A DNA stretch of 64,000 nt from assembly GCA_934045075.1 (NCBI GenBank), contig OW203736.1, positions 1,098,591 through 1,162,590 of the forward strand, read 5' to 3'. Source of the DNA: Yponomeuta sedellus (Eukaryota > Arthropoda > Insecta > Lepidoptera > Yponomeutidae). The position numbers and the translations under genes were made by a program. Below the pieces are notes generated by a model that was not told the origin of the DNA, searched no databases, and saw only the letters and a program-made list of their open reading frames with translations. Below, in pieces: positions 9,425 through 21,444 of the stretch (its first letter is position 1; each line of letters begins with the position of its first letter).

Positions 9425-9645
9425 ATCCAGCAAACATAATGTGTTCTTGAAATGAAATTGATTTCATTTCATCGTTCCGTTTTTTCTATTGAGGTACGGA
9501 AAAGACAAAAACTTTAAATAAAAAATTCTTGAGTGGTCGCAAATCGCGGAAGAAGGATGATTAGAGACTGTTTTTAATTTAACTCGATACCTGGGATGAA
9601 GGGTCTTGACAGACAGACGCACGGACGAACCACAAAGTGATAAAA
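9425..9645 (-). repeat. H-family lepidopteran repeat, decayed
   Basis: Contains CCGTTTTTTCTATTGAGGTACGG, then GGGTCTTGACAGACAGACGC. These are the two hallmark blocks of the better copy at 53,625-54,148. Confidence 0.5.
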
Positions 9646-9689
9646 AAATAACATAAAAATATTTTTTTTAAACCGCGAATCGCTCGTAG

Positions 9690-10050
9690 ATTCGGCTGCC
9701 GGTGTGATCTTAAACGATCACGAAGGTTAAGCAACACCGGGCGTGTTCAGCGCGTGGATGGGTAAACCGTCTATGACTATCGCTAGTGGCATTTTTACGA
9801 GCGGTTCCGTGCTTCGCAAGGCACGTTAAGCTGTTGGTGCCGGCTGCCGTCGATAGATGGCAGTCTTTAAGCCAAGTCAGAGACCTCAGGGCAGCTTGAA
9901 AACTTCTGACTGTAAGACCAGCCACTAGTCTTACAAGCCCCTACCAATCTGGACTTGGCCCCTGTGGTGGAGTATGGCCTATACCTTCCTCAGAGAAGAA
10001 AAACTGAGAAGAGAAGAGAAATCGCTCGGCGGGGACATAATGGGTTCACA
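9690..10050 (+). mobile_element. S5-II SINE, full-length
   Basis: Reference copy of subfamily II: GATCTTAAACGATCACGAAG, GTTAAGCAACACCGGGCGTG and a GGATGGGT box, then the body with GCCGTCGATAGATGGC. A small insertion of GAGAAGAGAAG lies before GGGGACATAATGGGTT. Its head is closer to insect 5S rRNA than that of S5-I. Confidence 0.85.
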
Positions 10051-10149
10051 ATGAAACCACTTTATACAGAGTTACAAAAGTATGAGAACGTAAAAAAATA
10101 ATTGGTTTATTTTCAGAGTAACAATGTATTGTACGTAAAAATGGACTTA

Positions 10150-10230
10150 ACCAAAGAAATATCCTAATATATGCAGACGGCGGCCTTTTCACAAAGAGTG
10201 ATCTCTTCCAGACAGCCTTTGGATGGATAT
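10150..10230 (-). mobile_element. P-family LINE 3' tail
   Basis: GACGGCGGCCTTTTCACAAA, then GTGATCTCTTCCAGACAGCC. Truncated on both sides. Confidence 0.5.
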
Positions 10231-10237
10231 CCTAGGT

Positions 10238-10395
10238 ACTAATATTATAAACGCGAAAGTTTGTATGTATACATGAATGGATGTTTGTTATTCTTTCACG
10301 TTTAAAATCCATTCAGTAGTTTAATGAAACTTTATAATAATATAGCTTATACATCAGAATAACACATACATACTTACATAGGCTACAATTTATAA
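10238..10395 (+). repeat. AT-rich dispersed repeat (CGCGAAAGTTTGT type)
   Basis: ACTAATATTATAAACGCGAA, then GTTTGTTATTCTTTCACG and AATAACACATACATACTTAC. A common lepidopteran non-autonomous element; related pieces lie at 14,865 and 62,040. Confidence 0.55.
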
Positions 10396-10467
10396 AGGTA
10401 TTTTATGATAGTTTTCAAATGCGACCCAAAAAATAATTATGTGATAATTTTAATGTCATAACTATAT

Positions 10468-10572
10468 GATTATATTCTTTTTATTGCAAGAACAATTTTA
10501 ATAGTTAGCCAGAGGGTTCGAGTTCCGGCATGGGTGGTATTTTTAGCCTCGAAATAGGTTTTTAAAATAGTC
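10468..10572 (+). mobile_element. TL element, short copy
   Basis: Starts with the inverted tail TATTCTTTTTATTGCA, skips most of the unit, keeps the 3' half of the tRNA-like core (GGGTTCGAGTTCCGGCATGG) and ends with the tail CGAAATAGGTTTTTAAAA. Confidence 0.7.
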
Positions 10573-10584
10573 ATAACAATAGTT

Positions 10585-10626
10585 CTTTTCTACGGCACGC
10601 TAATATATTAGCGTGCCGTAGAAAAG
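10585..10626. repeat. 42-bp perfect palindrome
   Basis: The first 21 bases (CTTTTCTACGGCACGCTAATA) are the exact reverse complement of the next 21, with no spacer. A related non-palindromic block (TTAGTTCTTTTCTACGCCAC) occurs at 11,507, on the other side of the TL/MITE insertion. Confidence 0.95.
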
Positions 10627-10692
10627 AGCGACGAACGAAGAAGCTACTCGAAATACTAATCCTACGCAGACGACTAACATTATAAGTATTCA

Positions 10693-11485
10693 TAATTTTA
10701 AAAAACCTATTTAGAGGCTAAAAATTCCACACATGCCGGGATTCGAATCCGCGACCTCTGGCTATCCGTGCCAGCGCCCTTTCCAACTGAGCCAATGGGC
10801 GACTCACCCCTTTCGGCCGTCATGGCAACTAAATTTCGCAACCGGTTGTGAAAAAGGAATATTTATTCTTTGTCGGCTACTAGTTGCAAATTAAGTTTTT
10901 TTTTTCTTTATTCGCAACTAGATGCCAACAAAGAATACTTTATCCGCCATGGCAACTGAGTTTCTCGACCAGTTGTGAAAAAGGATTTTATATTCTTTCT
11001 TGGCAACTAGTTGCGACAAAATTGATGAGAAGTTTTATTCATTTATTGACAATGTTTCCGTATACCTCTATATCCTATTTCTAGAATTACCGGCCGAGAT
11101 ATTTTTTTGTTATATTGTTGTATTAGATGAGGACTACATTACTACACGGTTGCGTAAAAAGAAAATAGATTCTTCTACAGCAACTAGCGTTTTTGAAAAA
11201 TTCCTTGTTGGCAACTAGTTGCGTATAAAGCAAAAAAAAACCTTTTTTCGCAACTAGTCGCCGACAAAGAATAAAACATCCTTTTCCACAAGCGGTTGCG
11301 AAGTTTAGTTGCCATGGCGGCCGAAAGAGACTCACCGACGTCATTGAAATTTCGACCTCTTACAATATTCTCTGTATTACGTACAGGCAGCGACATCTGG
11401 CTGAAGTAATGATTTTTTGAAGCTGATTTTTAGCCTCTAAATAGGTTTTAAAAATTGTCCTTAGCACGGGTTAGTGCATTAAAAA
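10693..11485 (-). mobile_element. TL element split by a 520-bp MITE
   Basis: Left part: inverted tail, then the tRNA-like core in minus orientation (GGGATTCGAATCC) up to GGGCGACTCACC at 10,808. The right part resumes at 11,329 with GACTCACCGACGTCATTGAA, through TACGTAATACAGAGAA in reverse. It ends with a forward tail (GATTTTTAGCCTCTAAATAG to GTTAGTGCATTAAAAATT). Tail sequence is thus at both ends in inverted orientation. Confidence 0.85.
10809..11328. mobile_element. hAT-like MITE, 520 bp, 8-bp target duplication
   Basis: Termini CCTTTCGGCCGTCATGGCAA and, reverse-complemented, TCTTTCGGCCGCCATGGCAA form about 50-bp inverted repeats. Flanks are the direct duplication GACTCACC (10801-10808 and 11329-11336), which is single in intact TL copies and so proves insertion. 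Inside, subterminal blocks repeat: CATGGCAACT...GTTGTGAAAAAGG occurs twice on the left and once inverted on the right, with several GGCAACTAGTTGC-like palindromes. Eight-bp duplications are typical of hAT (and P) superfamilies. No transposase is encoded. Confidence 0.88.
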
Positions 11486-11489
11486 TTAT

Positions 11490-12100
11490 ATGAGTATTCA
11501 AAATGTTAGTTCTTTTCTACGCCACGGTAATACGAGTATTACTCGAAATTCTAATCCAGGGCAGATGAAGTCGCGGGCACCGGCTAGTTACTAATATACT
11601 GGAGAAGGAAGTAGATGTACAAACATACAAAATGATAATTATAAATGTATAAATCAATACATGCTTAAACAACAGCGTACATAATGTGTGTATTTTTTTA
11701 TAAGTACTCTATAACTACATTTTATAGTATATTTTATAGTATACAAAAAGACAATGTTTAAAGGCGACCCCCACACTACACTATAGTCTATAGTAGAGCC
11801 TGGTCTCTGGGGACTGGGGCATTATTACGTAAGTATCCACTGACGTTGATTTTACTTTTTTTAAGCTACTCCGGCTGTCAAATGCATACATTTTTTGACA
11901 CTTAGGAGTCGTCTAAATGCTTCACTCGATAGAGTGGAGTGCTACGTAATAGGAGGGCTGATTCTATAAGCGTTCCATTTTAGACCTTCCTCTTGAGGTA
12001 CGGAACCACATTTCTTTTTCTCTTGAGGTACGGACTCAAAAAAGTAATCTCTAATTTATGCCTCGATTAAAACAAAAAATACGAGTCAACCTTAGCCAAT
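11490..12100. other. No gene; weak H-like traces
   Basis: At 11,960-12,045 two GAGGTACGGA motifs recall the H family. Otherwise nothing is recognised. Confidence 0.35.
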
Positions 12101-12253
12101 TCCGAGTATGAGGCGCACGCGTCGCGTCTCCAAGAGCTACAGATCTCGCAATCGAGTTACCCTTACCTGTGAATTCGAAGTGTCAGCATCAGCAGTGCAT
12201 GCTTACGGCGCTGCGCGGGCGCACGTATTTTCACCGCCTCTCCAGTATACGCG

Positions 12254-12387
12254 ATCAGTGACTGCCTTCGCGATTATTACATCGCGTTTGTCAAAACAAA
12301 GGTTTTATTCATTCAATCTGTGATTTTGTGTAGTTTTCATTTGTTTTGGACTCCAAGCGGCCGTGGATTTTCCTGATTTTTAACTGT
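12254..12387 (+). promoter_or_regulatory. Possible transcription start and non-coding first exon
   Basis: ATCAGTG (12254-12260) fits the insect initiator and lies at the end of a locally GC/CpG-rich block (12,105-12,250, GCGCTGCGCGGGCGCACG). About 130 bases on, a consensus donor GTAAGTAT begins at 12,388. TATTTTC lies about 31 bases upstream of the putative start. No downstream exon can be assigned with confidence, so this is motif-based inference. Confidence 0.28.
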
Positions 12388-12399
12388 GTAAGTATATGT

Positions 12400-12650
12400 T
12401 GTTTGTTATTAGTTGGTACCCCCAATTTTGAATGGCGAAGGTGTTATTACGGTTCGACTAGTCCTAAGGAGTTTCGAAATTGCACTGGAATTGGTAGATA
12501 ATCATTACGTAAATGACGGTATTTAATTTTGATGTTTCAAATGACAACGTTCGTATTTACACGGTTTAAAGCAATATTCAAAAGGCACAAGAATACAATC
12601 TTAAGTTCCATGTTTTGCTACTGTTACTTCACAAATGAACCTAACTTAGA
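12400..12650. other. No feature recognised
   Basis: AT-rich; if the first exon above is real, this is its intron. Confidence 0.3.
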
Positions 12651-12654
12651 AAAC

Positions 12655-12760
12655 AAAGTCATTGGTACATGCCTGCACTGGCAATCTAACCTGGGTCTCT
12701 CTCTTCCGAGTCCATTGTTCTACCCATTGGGCTACCGCCTCGCCATTATTAACTCCAGTT
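12655..12760 (-). mobile_element. tSINE head, minus strand
   Basis: The minus strand reads GGCGGTAGCCCAATGGGTAG (A-box-like), then a B-box-like CCCAGGTTAGATTGCCAG and GCAGGCATGTACCAATGAC. The same head type is at 29,144. Confidence 0.55.
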
Positions 12761-13136
12761 TTAGTAAAATACCTTTCATCATTGAAGTTTAGCTGGCAGC
12801 AATTGTACCTACGTCAACGGCATCACGCTGATTATCATAACTTAAATTCCATTTCTGACTGCAGGAGCTTGACGCGAAAAAAAGTTACAAGACATTTCAA
12901 ATTAAAGAATTTGCGTTCTGTTTGTTGAATGTCAATGTACAATGCTAGCTGATTCGGTCGTTCGCCAGATCGATTTTTAGCGGACAAAAAGGCAGCGAAA
13001 ATAACCTCCACTCTGACTATATTATCTCAAATATGAGATAAATTAATGATGCTATATTTAACATTATGAAAACATGAAAACCTACTAGAATAGATTCCAT
13101 AATTGGCATGGAGATTGAAATGCCAAAACGTTTAGT

Positions 13137-13332
13137 TACATACATAACCTCACGCCTGTATCCCAGAGGGGTAGGCTGAGACCTGGGACTGCCACTTGCC
13201 ACAACCCTGACAGATCACCTTCGCTTCATCAACGTTCTTAAGTTGCATGCACGCACGCCGGCTCCGGGTACTTTTAATTTTCCCCTTTGCTAATACATCC
13301 CCTATTTGGACGTTGTATGTCCGCCTGCGACG
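13137..13332 (-). mobile_element. RTE-a LINE 3' end
   Basis: The minus strand covers the last ~60 codons (RACMQ..., then GKWQVPGLSLPLWDTGV-like after frame loss) and the 3' end TACAGGCGTGAGGTTATGTA. Better copies are at 22,917 and 54,616. Confidence 0.75.
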
Positions 13333-13339
13333 TTTACTT

Positions 13340-13705
13340 ATATTTCTTACAGAACTTTATTATACTTCATTTCCCACGAAACATTTAACAGAACATTACC
13401 TACATAGGATACAAAATGTACCTACAAAGGTGACCTAATCTCTGACAGAGATTTCTTCCAGTAAGCTCTTTCCAGGCTTCTCTGTTTTGGGTCGAATCGT
13501 TAATGTTAGGATATGTTCGTGATTGTAATCGGTGTGTAAGCTGAAATTTGTATAATAAAACTGTAATGCAATCGATCAAACTGACCTTCTTGAGCCACCT
13601 CCAGTTACATTAATCAGTTTCCTCTCTTGGAAGTGTTCCACACATTCTTAGCACGAGACATAATTGTAAAAAGACTTAATTAATTAGTTAAAATTTGCGG
13701 TAACA
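13340..13705. other. No feature recognised
   Basis: AT-rich DNA without identifiable elements. Confidence 0.35.
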
Positions 13706-13708
13706 ATT

Positions 13709-13873
13709 TCATACGTAATACAGAGAATATTGTAAAGAGGTTCAAAATTTCACTGATGCCGGTAAGGCGCCCATTAGCTCAGTTGGAAAGAGCGCTGGTA
13801 TGGATAGCCAGAGGTCGCGGGTTTGAATCCCGGCATGGGTGGAATTTTTAGCCACTAAATAGGTTTTTAAAAA
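13709..13873 (+). mobile_element. TL element, 5'-truncated
   Basis: Sense-strand end of the leader (TACGTAATACAGAGAATATT), tRNA-like core GCCCATTAGCTCAGTTGGAA to GGCATGGGTGGAA, and tail ending CACTAAATAGGTTTTTAAAAA. Confidence 0.85.
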
Positions 13874-13879
13874 TCTCAT

Positions 13880-14260
13880 GCTTGAAATCTCCAAATAGGT
13901 AGGTACATTCACAGGTAATATAAACAGCGAGAAAATTGTGGAATAAAAAAGAATTGTTTAAAAAACCCCAAAAGTATATTTTAAATAGGATTTCTACTTT
14001 TTTCTCGTGGTGTTTTTTCGCACCCCTACCAATTTCTCCTTCTACAGTTGTCTGGTAAAAAAATAACGCATTAAGTCTGCCGTATTGTACACATGGTCAA
14101 GTGCAATAAAAGTATTCATAATAATAATAATTTTGGGTATATACCCAGAGTCACACTCACAGGTAAAACAAATCGAACGACATCTCTCAAGCTAAAATTC
14201 ATCAAGCCGTTTAGGTTTCAGAGCGTAAGAAAGAAATATAGATACCTACCGGAAAACATA
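13880..14260. other. No feature recognised
   Basis: AT-rich; nothing supported on either strand. Confidence 0.35.
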
Positions 14261-14261
14261 A

Positions 14262-14302
14262 CCCTCCTGGCGCAGTCGGTTAAAGGATGCGCCGTCTACT
14301 AA
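14262..14302 (+). mobile_element. tRNA-like SINE head fragment
   Basis: CCTGGCGCAGTCGGTTAAAG is a tRNA A-box region; the B box is missing, so only the head start remains. Confidence 0.35.
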
Positions 14303-14864
14303 TAGAAATTAATTTTCTATCACCTAATGGCATCATTATAATATGTAACAGCTACATGACAAAATTACGTTGATATAATACTCCGTACTTACTAAAAAGT
14401 CGTTTTCTTCTACGTATTTTTTGTATTGCTCTGTCGTAATTATTAATTCGTTAAAATTCGTGATAAGGCCTTGTTTTTACAATAATATGCTATGCACATC
14501 CTCGAACGTATTAAAAAGTACATTCTCATGTTCACTTAATGCAAAAAAAGAATTGTAACAAAAGTTATGACTATTTTAGAAGTCCCACGGTAAGGTCCTT
14601 AATTCTATTGTAAAATGAGCCGAAACTCTTAACTCATGGGACTACTTTCGAGGCGCGAGCTCCACTTAATTTCTCCGTCATTGGAGTTTAAGTCTACGTA
14701 GGTAAGTACTTGCATTTTCCAATTTATCATCATTTTGAAGGGAAAACGCATCTTTTACAGGATCACTATCGGTGCCGACGAACTTCGTACCGCCACAGAA
14801 TCCGTTTATACGATTCTTGTGACCGTGGCATCGCAATAAATAAATATCTTAGATTTTGCCTTCA

Positions 14865-15020
14865 AAAAGATTACTGTAACAAACAATATTATCCGGTGGG
14901 AACGCATTACCGGGATATCAAGTTTTCTATGTCTCAATTCAGATCTTTGTTTATCTATGCCAAGTTACATATTAACTCCGTTCAGTGGTTATTGCGTTAT
15001 TGACTAACAAACATAGAAAT
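14865..15020 (+). repeat. AT-rich dispersed repeat
   Basis: CCGGTGGGAACGCATTACCG, then ATCTATGCCAAGTTACATAT, TCCGTTCAGTGGTTATTGCG and TAACAAACATAG. This is the well-known lepidopteran motif series (GTTCAGTGGTT... TAACAAACATA). The 97-codon open frame over it (14,710-15,003) is chance. Confidence 0.55.
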
Positions 15021-15260
15021 ATCTTCACAATCTTTCACATTTATACTAAGTAATATTCTGTAGTCCGTACGTCTTTCTTGGCTCTTTTTCTCAGATACGG
15101 GTCGTGCTATCGAGTCAATTAATATTAATGATCAAGGCCAACAGATTCTCAGATTCGTAGGTGTAAAGAGCTAAAAAAATTGTCTGGCGGAGATTAGCGA
15201 GGAAAAGACGTGACCACAGATTAAATAGAATGGAGTCGAGTTTCTGTGATGTCAACGCCA

Positions 15261-15353
15261 TCAATCCCTGAAGATATATTAAGCTTGCCTGAAACGCGGT
15301 TCAAGAAATTATTAAATTATCTACACTTTGTGCCAAAAGGGCTGCTATAACAT
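15261..15353 (+). mobile_element. G LINE, part 1 (before a TL insertion)
   Basis: The frame reads IPEDILSLPETRFKKL, matching the C-terminal G ORF, and continues at 15,652 after the inserted TL element. Confidence 0.65.
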
Positions 15354-15363
15354 AAAGGATTAT

Positions 15364-15651
15364 AATTCTTTTTGTTGCACTAACCCGTGCTGAGGACCTA
15401 TTTAGAGGATTAGGTACTGCAGCCAGATGTCGCTGCTTGTGAATAATACAGAGAATAATGTAAAGTGGTTCGAAATTTCGCCGATGCCGGCACTTGCCCT
15501 TAAGCTCAGTTGGGAGAGCGCTGATACGTTTTGTCAGAGGTCGCGGGTTCGAGTCCCGGTGTTGCAACGAAACGCAGAACTGCGGGGCGGCGGGGGACGT
15601 AACCGTCAAAAAAAAGGGCGGAATTTTTAGCCTGTAATCTTATATTAAAAC
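15364..15651 (+). mobile_element. TL element with 10-bp target duplication, nested in G LINE
   Basis: Flanked by AAAGGATTAT at 15354-15363 and 15652-15661. Starts with an inverted tail (AATTCTTTTTGTTGCACTAA), then forward leader (GATGTCGCTGC), core (CTCAGTTGGGAGAGCG, GGTTCGAGTCC) and a tail ending TTTTTAGCCTGTAATC. A GC-rich 50-base insert (GCGGGGCGGCGGGGGAC) lies between core and tail. Confidence 0.85.
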
Positions 15652-15760
15652 AAAGGATTATTTAGATGACAATAATGTCTGGAATTAAAGCCAGTACAAT
15701 ACATGAGTTCTATGTTTTATAATAATTATATTTTAATAGTAAAGTAATGTAAAAAATCCT
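15652..15760 (+). mobile_element. G LINE, part 2
   Basis: Resumes as KDYLDDNNVWN in frame terms (GGATTATTTAGATGACAATA), then 3' UTR CAATACATGAGTTCTATG. Confidence 0.65.
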
Positions 15761-15794
15761 TTTGTATGACTATGGATATATTTTATTCTTCTGA

Positions 15795-15930
15795 ATTTTT
15801 AGATAGACAGATAGAGAACACTGTTGCCCAACCAGAATAAGAATATAACCATGATTTCTTAAATCTAAGTAATGCTATACAATTGGCGGTCTTATCAATA
15901 AGAGCGATCTCTTCCAGATAACCTTATCTG
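15795..15930 (-). mobile_element. P-family LINE 3' tail
   Basis: AGACAGATAGAGAACACTGT to GAGCGATCTCTTCCAGATAA. Spans both the terminal segment and the conserved hairpin-like block. Confidence 0.55.
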
Positions 15931-16061
15931 ATTATTTATTCCTATTATTTATTTAGGGAAATCTCTCCATCTTTTTAAGTCATTATCTGTTTGCATCATT
16001 AATGTGGAGTTTCTTTGTTAGCATCTCCATATGTATATTCTATATATTAATTCTGAAAGTG

Positions 16062-16335
16062 ACAGATGCGCTATGGAAGCGCTGCGGTAGAACGCCGGCC
16101 AAACATTCCGGAGGGCGTGGGTTCAAATCCCGGCACGTACAGTCTTGGTACGTGAATTTGAAGTTATGTAAATTTATGGACTTGTATAGCAATACTTCTC
16201 GCCAACCTCTGTGAAGGAAAACATCGTGACGGGAGCTGAGTGAGTGGGCAAGCGTGGTAATTAAGCCCACACCCTATCTTTGACAGAAGGCCTGCGCCCT
16301 GAAGTGGGGCGTATATAGAGGCTACATAAGAAAAT
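16062..16335 (+). mobile_element. tSINE, complete copy
   Basis: tRNA-like head AAGCGCTGCGGTAGAACGCC, B box GTGGGTTCAAATCCCGGC, then GTACAGTCTTGGTACGTG. The body is GTGAAGGAAAACATCGTGAC, then GTGGTAATTAAGCCCACA, and the end is GGGGCGTATATAGAGGCTAC. This is the most complete tSINE of its type here. Its end recurs right after the tetranucleotide array (21,004-21,025). Confidence 0.8.
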
Positions 16336-16454
16336 AACGACTTTGACCTTCACTAAGTAAACATTTTTGGCCTTCAGCGTTTTTGGAATGTCTTAAGGAA
16401 TTGTGTTTTTATAAATAAGGCCGTTTGTATTTATAATACAAAATGTTTTATTTA

Positions 16455-16592
16455 AGATAAGATAATAATATTCTTTATTGTACACCAGAGCACATATTAT
16501 AAAGATACAAAGTACAATTGGCGGCCTTATTGCTAAAAGCAATTTCTTCCAGACAACCTTACGACGTAAAGTTGCTGAAGGAAATAAGAGAC
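16455..16592 (-). mobile_element. P-family LINE 3' tail
   Basis: GATAAGATAATAATATTCTT, then ACAATTGGCGGCCTTATTGC and TTCTTCCAGACAACCTTACG. Same arrangement as 42,985. Confidence 0.6.
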
Positions 16593-16634
16593 GGGTAGTC
16601 GGTGCAAATATGAATATATTAATACACTACTTAT

Positions 16635-16765
16635 ATGATGATGTTTGGCCTTTTTGCATCTACGTAATGAGATGATTTATACAGCGTCCAGTGGTATCCT
16701 CACTCACACTAGATGGGTGAAGGGACCACTCCGACGCTGTAGTGCCTGGGACATGGTTTTTATAG
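16635..16765 (+). repeat. J-family dispersed repeat
   Basis: GTAATGAGATGATTTATACA, CACACTAGATGGGTGAAGGG and CACTCCGACGCTG are shared with 45,480 and 58,205. No coding frame or terminal repeats seen. Confidence 0.65.
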
Positions 16766-16769
16766 ATGG

Positions 16770-17100
16770 TGTATGCTTGCCCAGCACCTATACCATCCTG
16801 ACAGCTTAGTTGGCCTAGCCCACGGCTTGGTTGGCTCCGCACGTATTGACTACTTATATAAATAACAATATAACTACATAAACAGTTGCATACATATTTA
16901 TTATAAACTTACATAAATTACGTTATACTAATAATTTACGCGATGAGGAAATAAATACAATATTGTGTACCTATATGGAGACATACGGAAAAGACAAAAT
17001 GAAAAGGAGAATGCACGAATACTAAACTTGCAGGGACAGATAAAACAGATAAACTATTTAAAAAAAGAAAAAAGATTACTGGCATGCTTTACGCTGGTTA
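16770..17100. other. No feature recognised
   Basis: AT-rich sequence between J and G repeats. Confidence 0.35.
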
Positions 17101-17102
17101 TT

Positions 17103-17240
17103 AAAAACTAAGTTTGGAGTTTTTATGTCCATTTTTTCTCCGAAATGATGTAGATTTTGAAATGGACACCAAGTTCGAAGAGTACCTAACGTTCATTAAG
17201 CCGCAGTTTCTGCGCTACTTTGAATAAAACCTTTTCATTT
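17103..17240 (+). mobile_element. G LINE 3' UTR end
   Basis: AAACTAAGTTTGGAGTTTTT, ATTTTGAAATGGACACCAAG and CGCAGTTTCTGCGCTACTTT, ending TGAATAAAACCTTTTCATTT. No coding part. Confidence 0.65.
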
Positions 17241-17502
17241 CATCACCACCCTAGGTATGTAAATCTGTGCGATGTCATTATGGTACTGGCCATAATGTCA
17301 AGCCTTCCTCTTCTCTCTACCGTTTAATAAAAATCTTTGTATTTCATACCTCAAACCATTCAAATCAAATATCCACTACGTTTGAGTTAGCTGATCACCC
17401 AAATAATGATCTTATAAACTTATGGTCTTATAAAAGTACGACTCCTCTAAAGCACTCCTTAGAGTCGTTTTATTTAATCTGTGGTCAAGTGTTTCCCTTG
17501 CA

Positions 17503-17860
17503 AAATCTCCACCACTGACTATTTTTCTTGGTGTTTTAAGGAGATTTGTTTTTAAAAATAAGGCCGTTGAACTTTCGACTGGTTTCCGCGACCCAGTGGC
17601 AACGACCTATAGGCCCTTTGAAGCATATTTCATGACCGGTATACAGACAATGAGTAGTTGACAATCTTTCCTCAGTATCTGAAATCTCCACCACTGACTA
17701 TTTTTCTTGGTGTTTTAAGGAGATTTGTTTTTAAAAATAAGGCCGTTGAACTTTCGACTGGTTTCCGCGACCCAGTGGCAACGACCTATAGGCCCTTTGA
17801 AGCATATTTCATGACCGGTATACAGACAATGAGTAGTTGACAATCTTTCCTCAGTATCTG
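17503..17860 (+). repeat. Exact 179-bp tandem duplication
   Basis: 17503-17681 and 17682-17860 read the same throughout (start AAATCTCCACCACTGACTAT, end TTTCCTCAGTATCTG). The unit has no tie to other families here. Confidence 0.93.
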
Positions 17861-17884
17861 CCTAACCGGCTACATCTTACAACA

Positions 17885-17995
17885 TCATGCTCCAGCCCAT
17901 TCAAAGGTTGTCTGGGAGAGATCACTTTTAGTAATAAGGCCGCCGTCTTTACTCTTAGATGAAGAAATATCTGTGTAATTTCTTTTTTTTATGTT
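17885..17995 (+). mobile_element. P-family LINE 3' tail
   Basis: AAAGGTTGTCTGGGAGAGAT, then AGTAATAAGGCCGCCGTCTT. Plus orientation. Confidence 0.55.
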
Positions 17996-18169
17996 CTCTA
18001 TCTATCCATCTAAAGGGCACCTTATTCTCGAGGCTGAAGTAAAGGAAAAGATCACTGGACATACAGGTCCAGAACCGAGTTCAGGCACAGAAGAGATGGA
18101 GGGGCATTGTACGTAGCAAGCGCAGAGACATATCCACATTAAGAAATACTATATATGAACGCCTCAAAC

Positions 18170-18310
18170 ACTCGGGTTTCCTTACAATGTTTTCATTCAG
18201 AGTAAGCGGGTTTTGCGGGTAGTATGGCTACATCAATTTCCTTAGTAGTCGTACTTGGATGGAACCCACAACCTCCAGAATGTAAGGCTCTACCGCTGCG
18301 GTACCACTTC
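18170..18310 (-). mobile_element. tSINE head and body piece, minus strand
   Basis: The minus strand reads GTACCGCAGCGGTAGAGCCT, then GGAGGTTGTGGGTTCCATCC; the body is decayed. Confidence 0.5.
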
Positions 18311-18553
18311 GTAAGAAGTGGAAGGCATGTTTTAAAAAATATGGGAAATATAAACATTAATATTTAATTTGCTCCACTGCTTGATATTGTATAGTAATAT
18401 TTACACGTGAAATCTATTTTTGGCTTTTTTGTTACAATAATTGTTTGCAGATATTTTATTGTTATTTTGTGCTGTTGGATTTCCAAATAAAGAATAATAA
18501 TAATAAATTATTAGATGAAGTTGTAGAGGTCGATTAAGTAAATTGATTGAAAG
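18311..18553. other. AT-rich flank of the tetranucleotide array
   Basis: No feature recognised apart from AATAAAGAATAATAATAATA near 18,486, which could be an old poly-A tail that seeded the array. Confidence 0.3.
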
Positions 18554-20995
<2,442 letters not shown>

Positions 20996-21039
20996 AAATA
21001 AATGGGACGTATAGGCTACATAAAATAATATAAAGCCGC

Positions 21040-21305
21040 TCAATGCTTAGTTTAGATCTCATCCAATGTATGCTAATGCGGACCGCTTGCAAAACGTTCG
21101 AAACGTTTGGCGCAGAAACGTTTCAACTCAAAGATAAGTCAAATAATTTGACTGAAGTAAACCGAAACGAAGATTTGACTCCTACGAGTATATTAAGGAC
21201 AATAACACTCTTGAAACTAAGTATTCCCACCGTACAGAGCGCGACTGATTTTCTTATTTATCATACTTAGTGATAGTCTAAACTAATTTAAATATATATT
21301 TTTTA
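21040..21305. other. No feature recognised
   Basis: Moderately AT-rich; no exon or repeat support. Short inverted motif AACGTTTCGAACG-like sequence near 21,095-21,120. Confidence 0.3.
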
Positions 21306-21308
21306 CTT

Positions 21309-21442
21309 AGACTCTTTTGTGTCTCCCTGATGGGAAAAGGCCTCCCCTACTTTTTCCCATCTCTTCCTATCTCCAGCCACCATCCACCATTCCCACAAGA
21401 ATGCATTAAGGTCGTCCTGCCATCTACTCTTGTCTGCCCCGA
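21309..21442 (-). mobile_element. RTE-d LINE 3' end, minus strand
   Basis: The minus strand reads ADKSRWQDDLNAFLWEW, then DRKRWEKVGEAFSHQGDT, matching the C-terminal pattern of 2,275-2,425. Confidence 0.65.
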
Positions 21443-21444
21443 AG

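Noticed and set aside
13768..13842. TL cores as functional tRNA genes
   Set aside because: The fold has acceptor, D, anticodon and T arms, but position 33 is C instead of U (loop ACGGATA or TATGGATA), copies are many and flanked by the same leader and tail, and no simple Pol III terminator follows the acceptor stem.
14710..15003. 97-codon plus-strand open frame with a nearby TTTTACAG acceptor
   Set aside because: Its second half is the common lepidopteran repeat motif series (GTTCAGTGGTT, TAACAAACATA), so the frame is chance.
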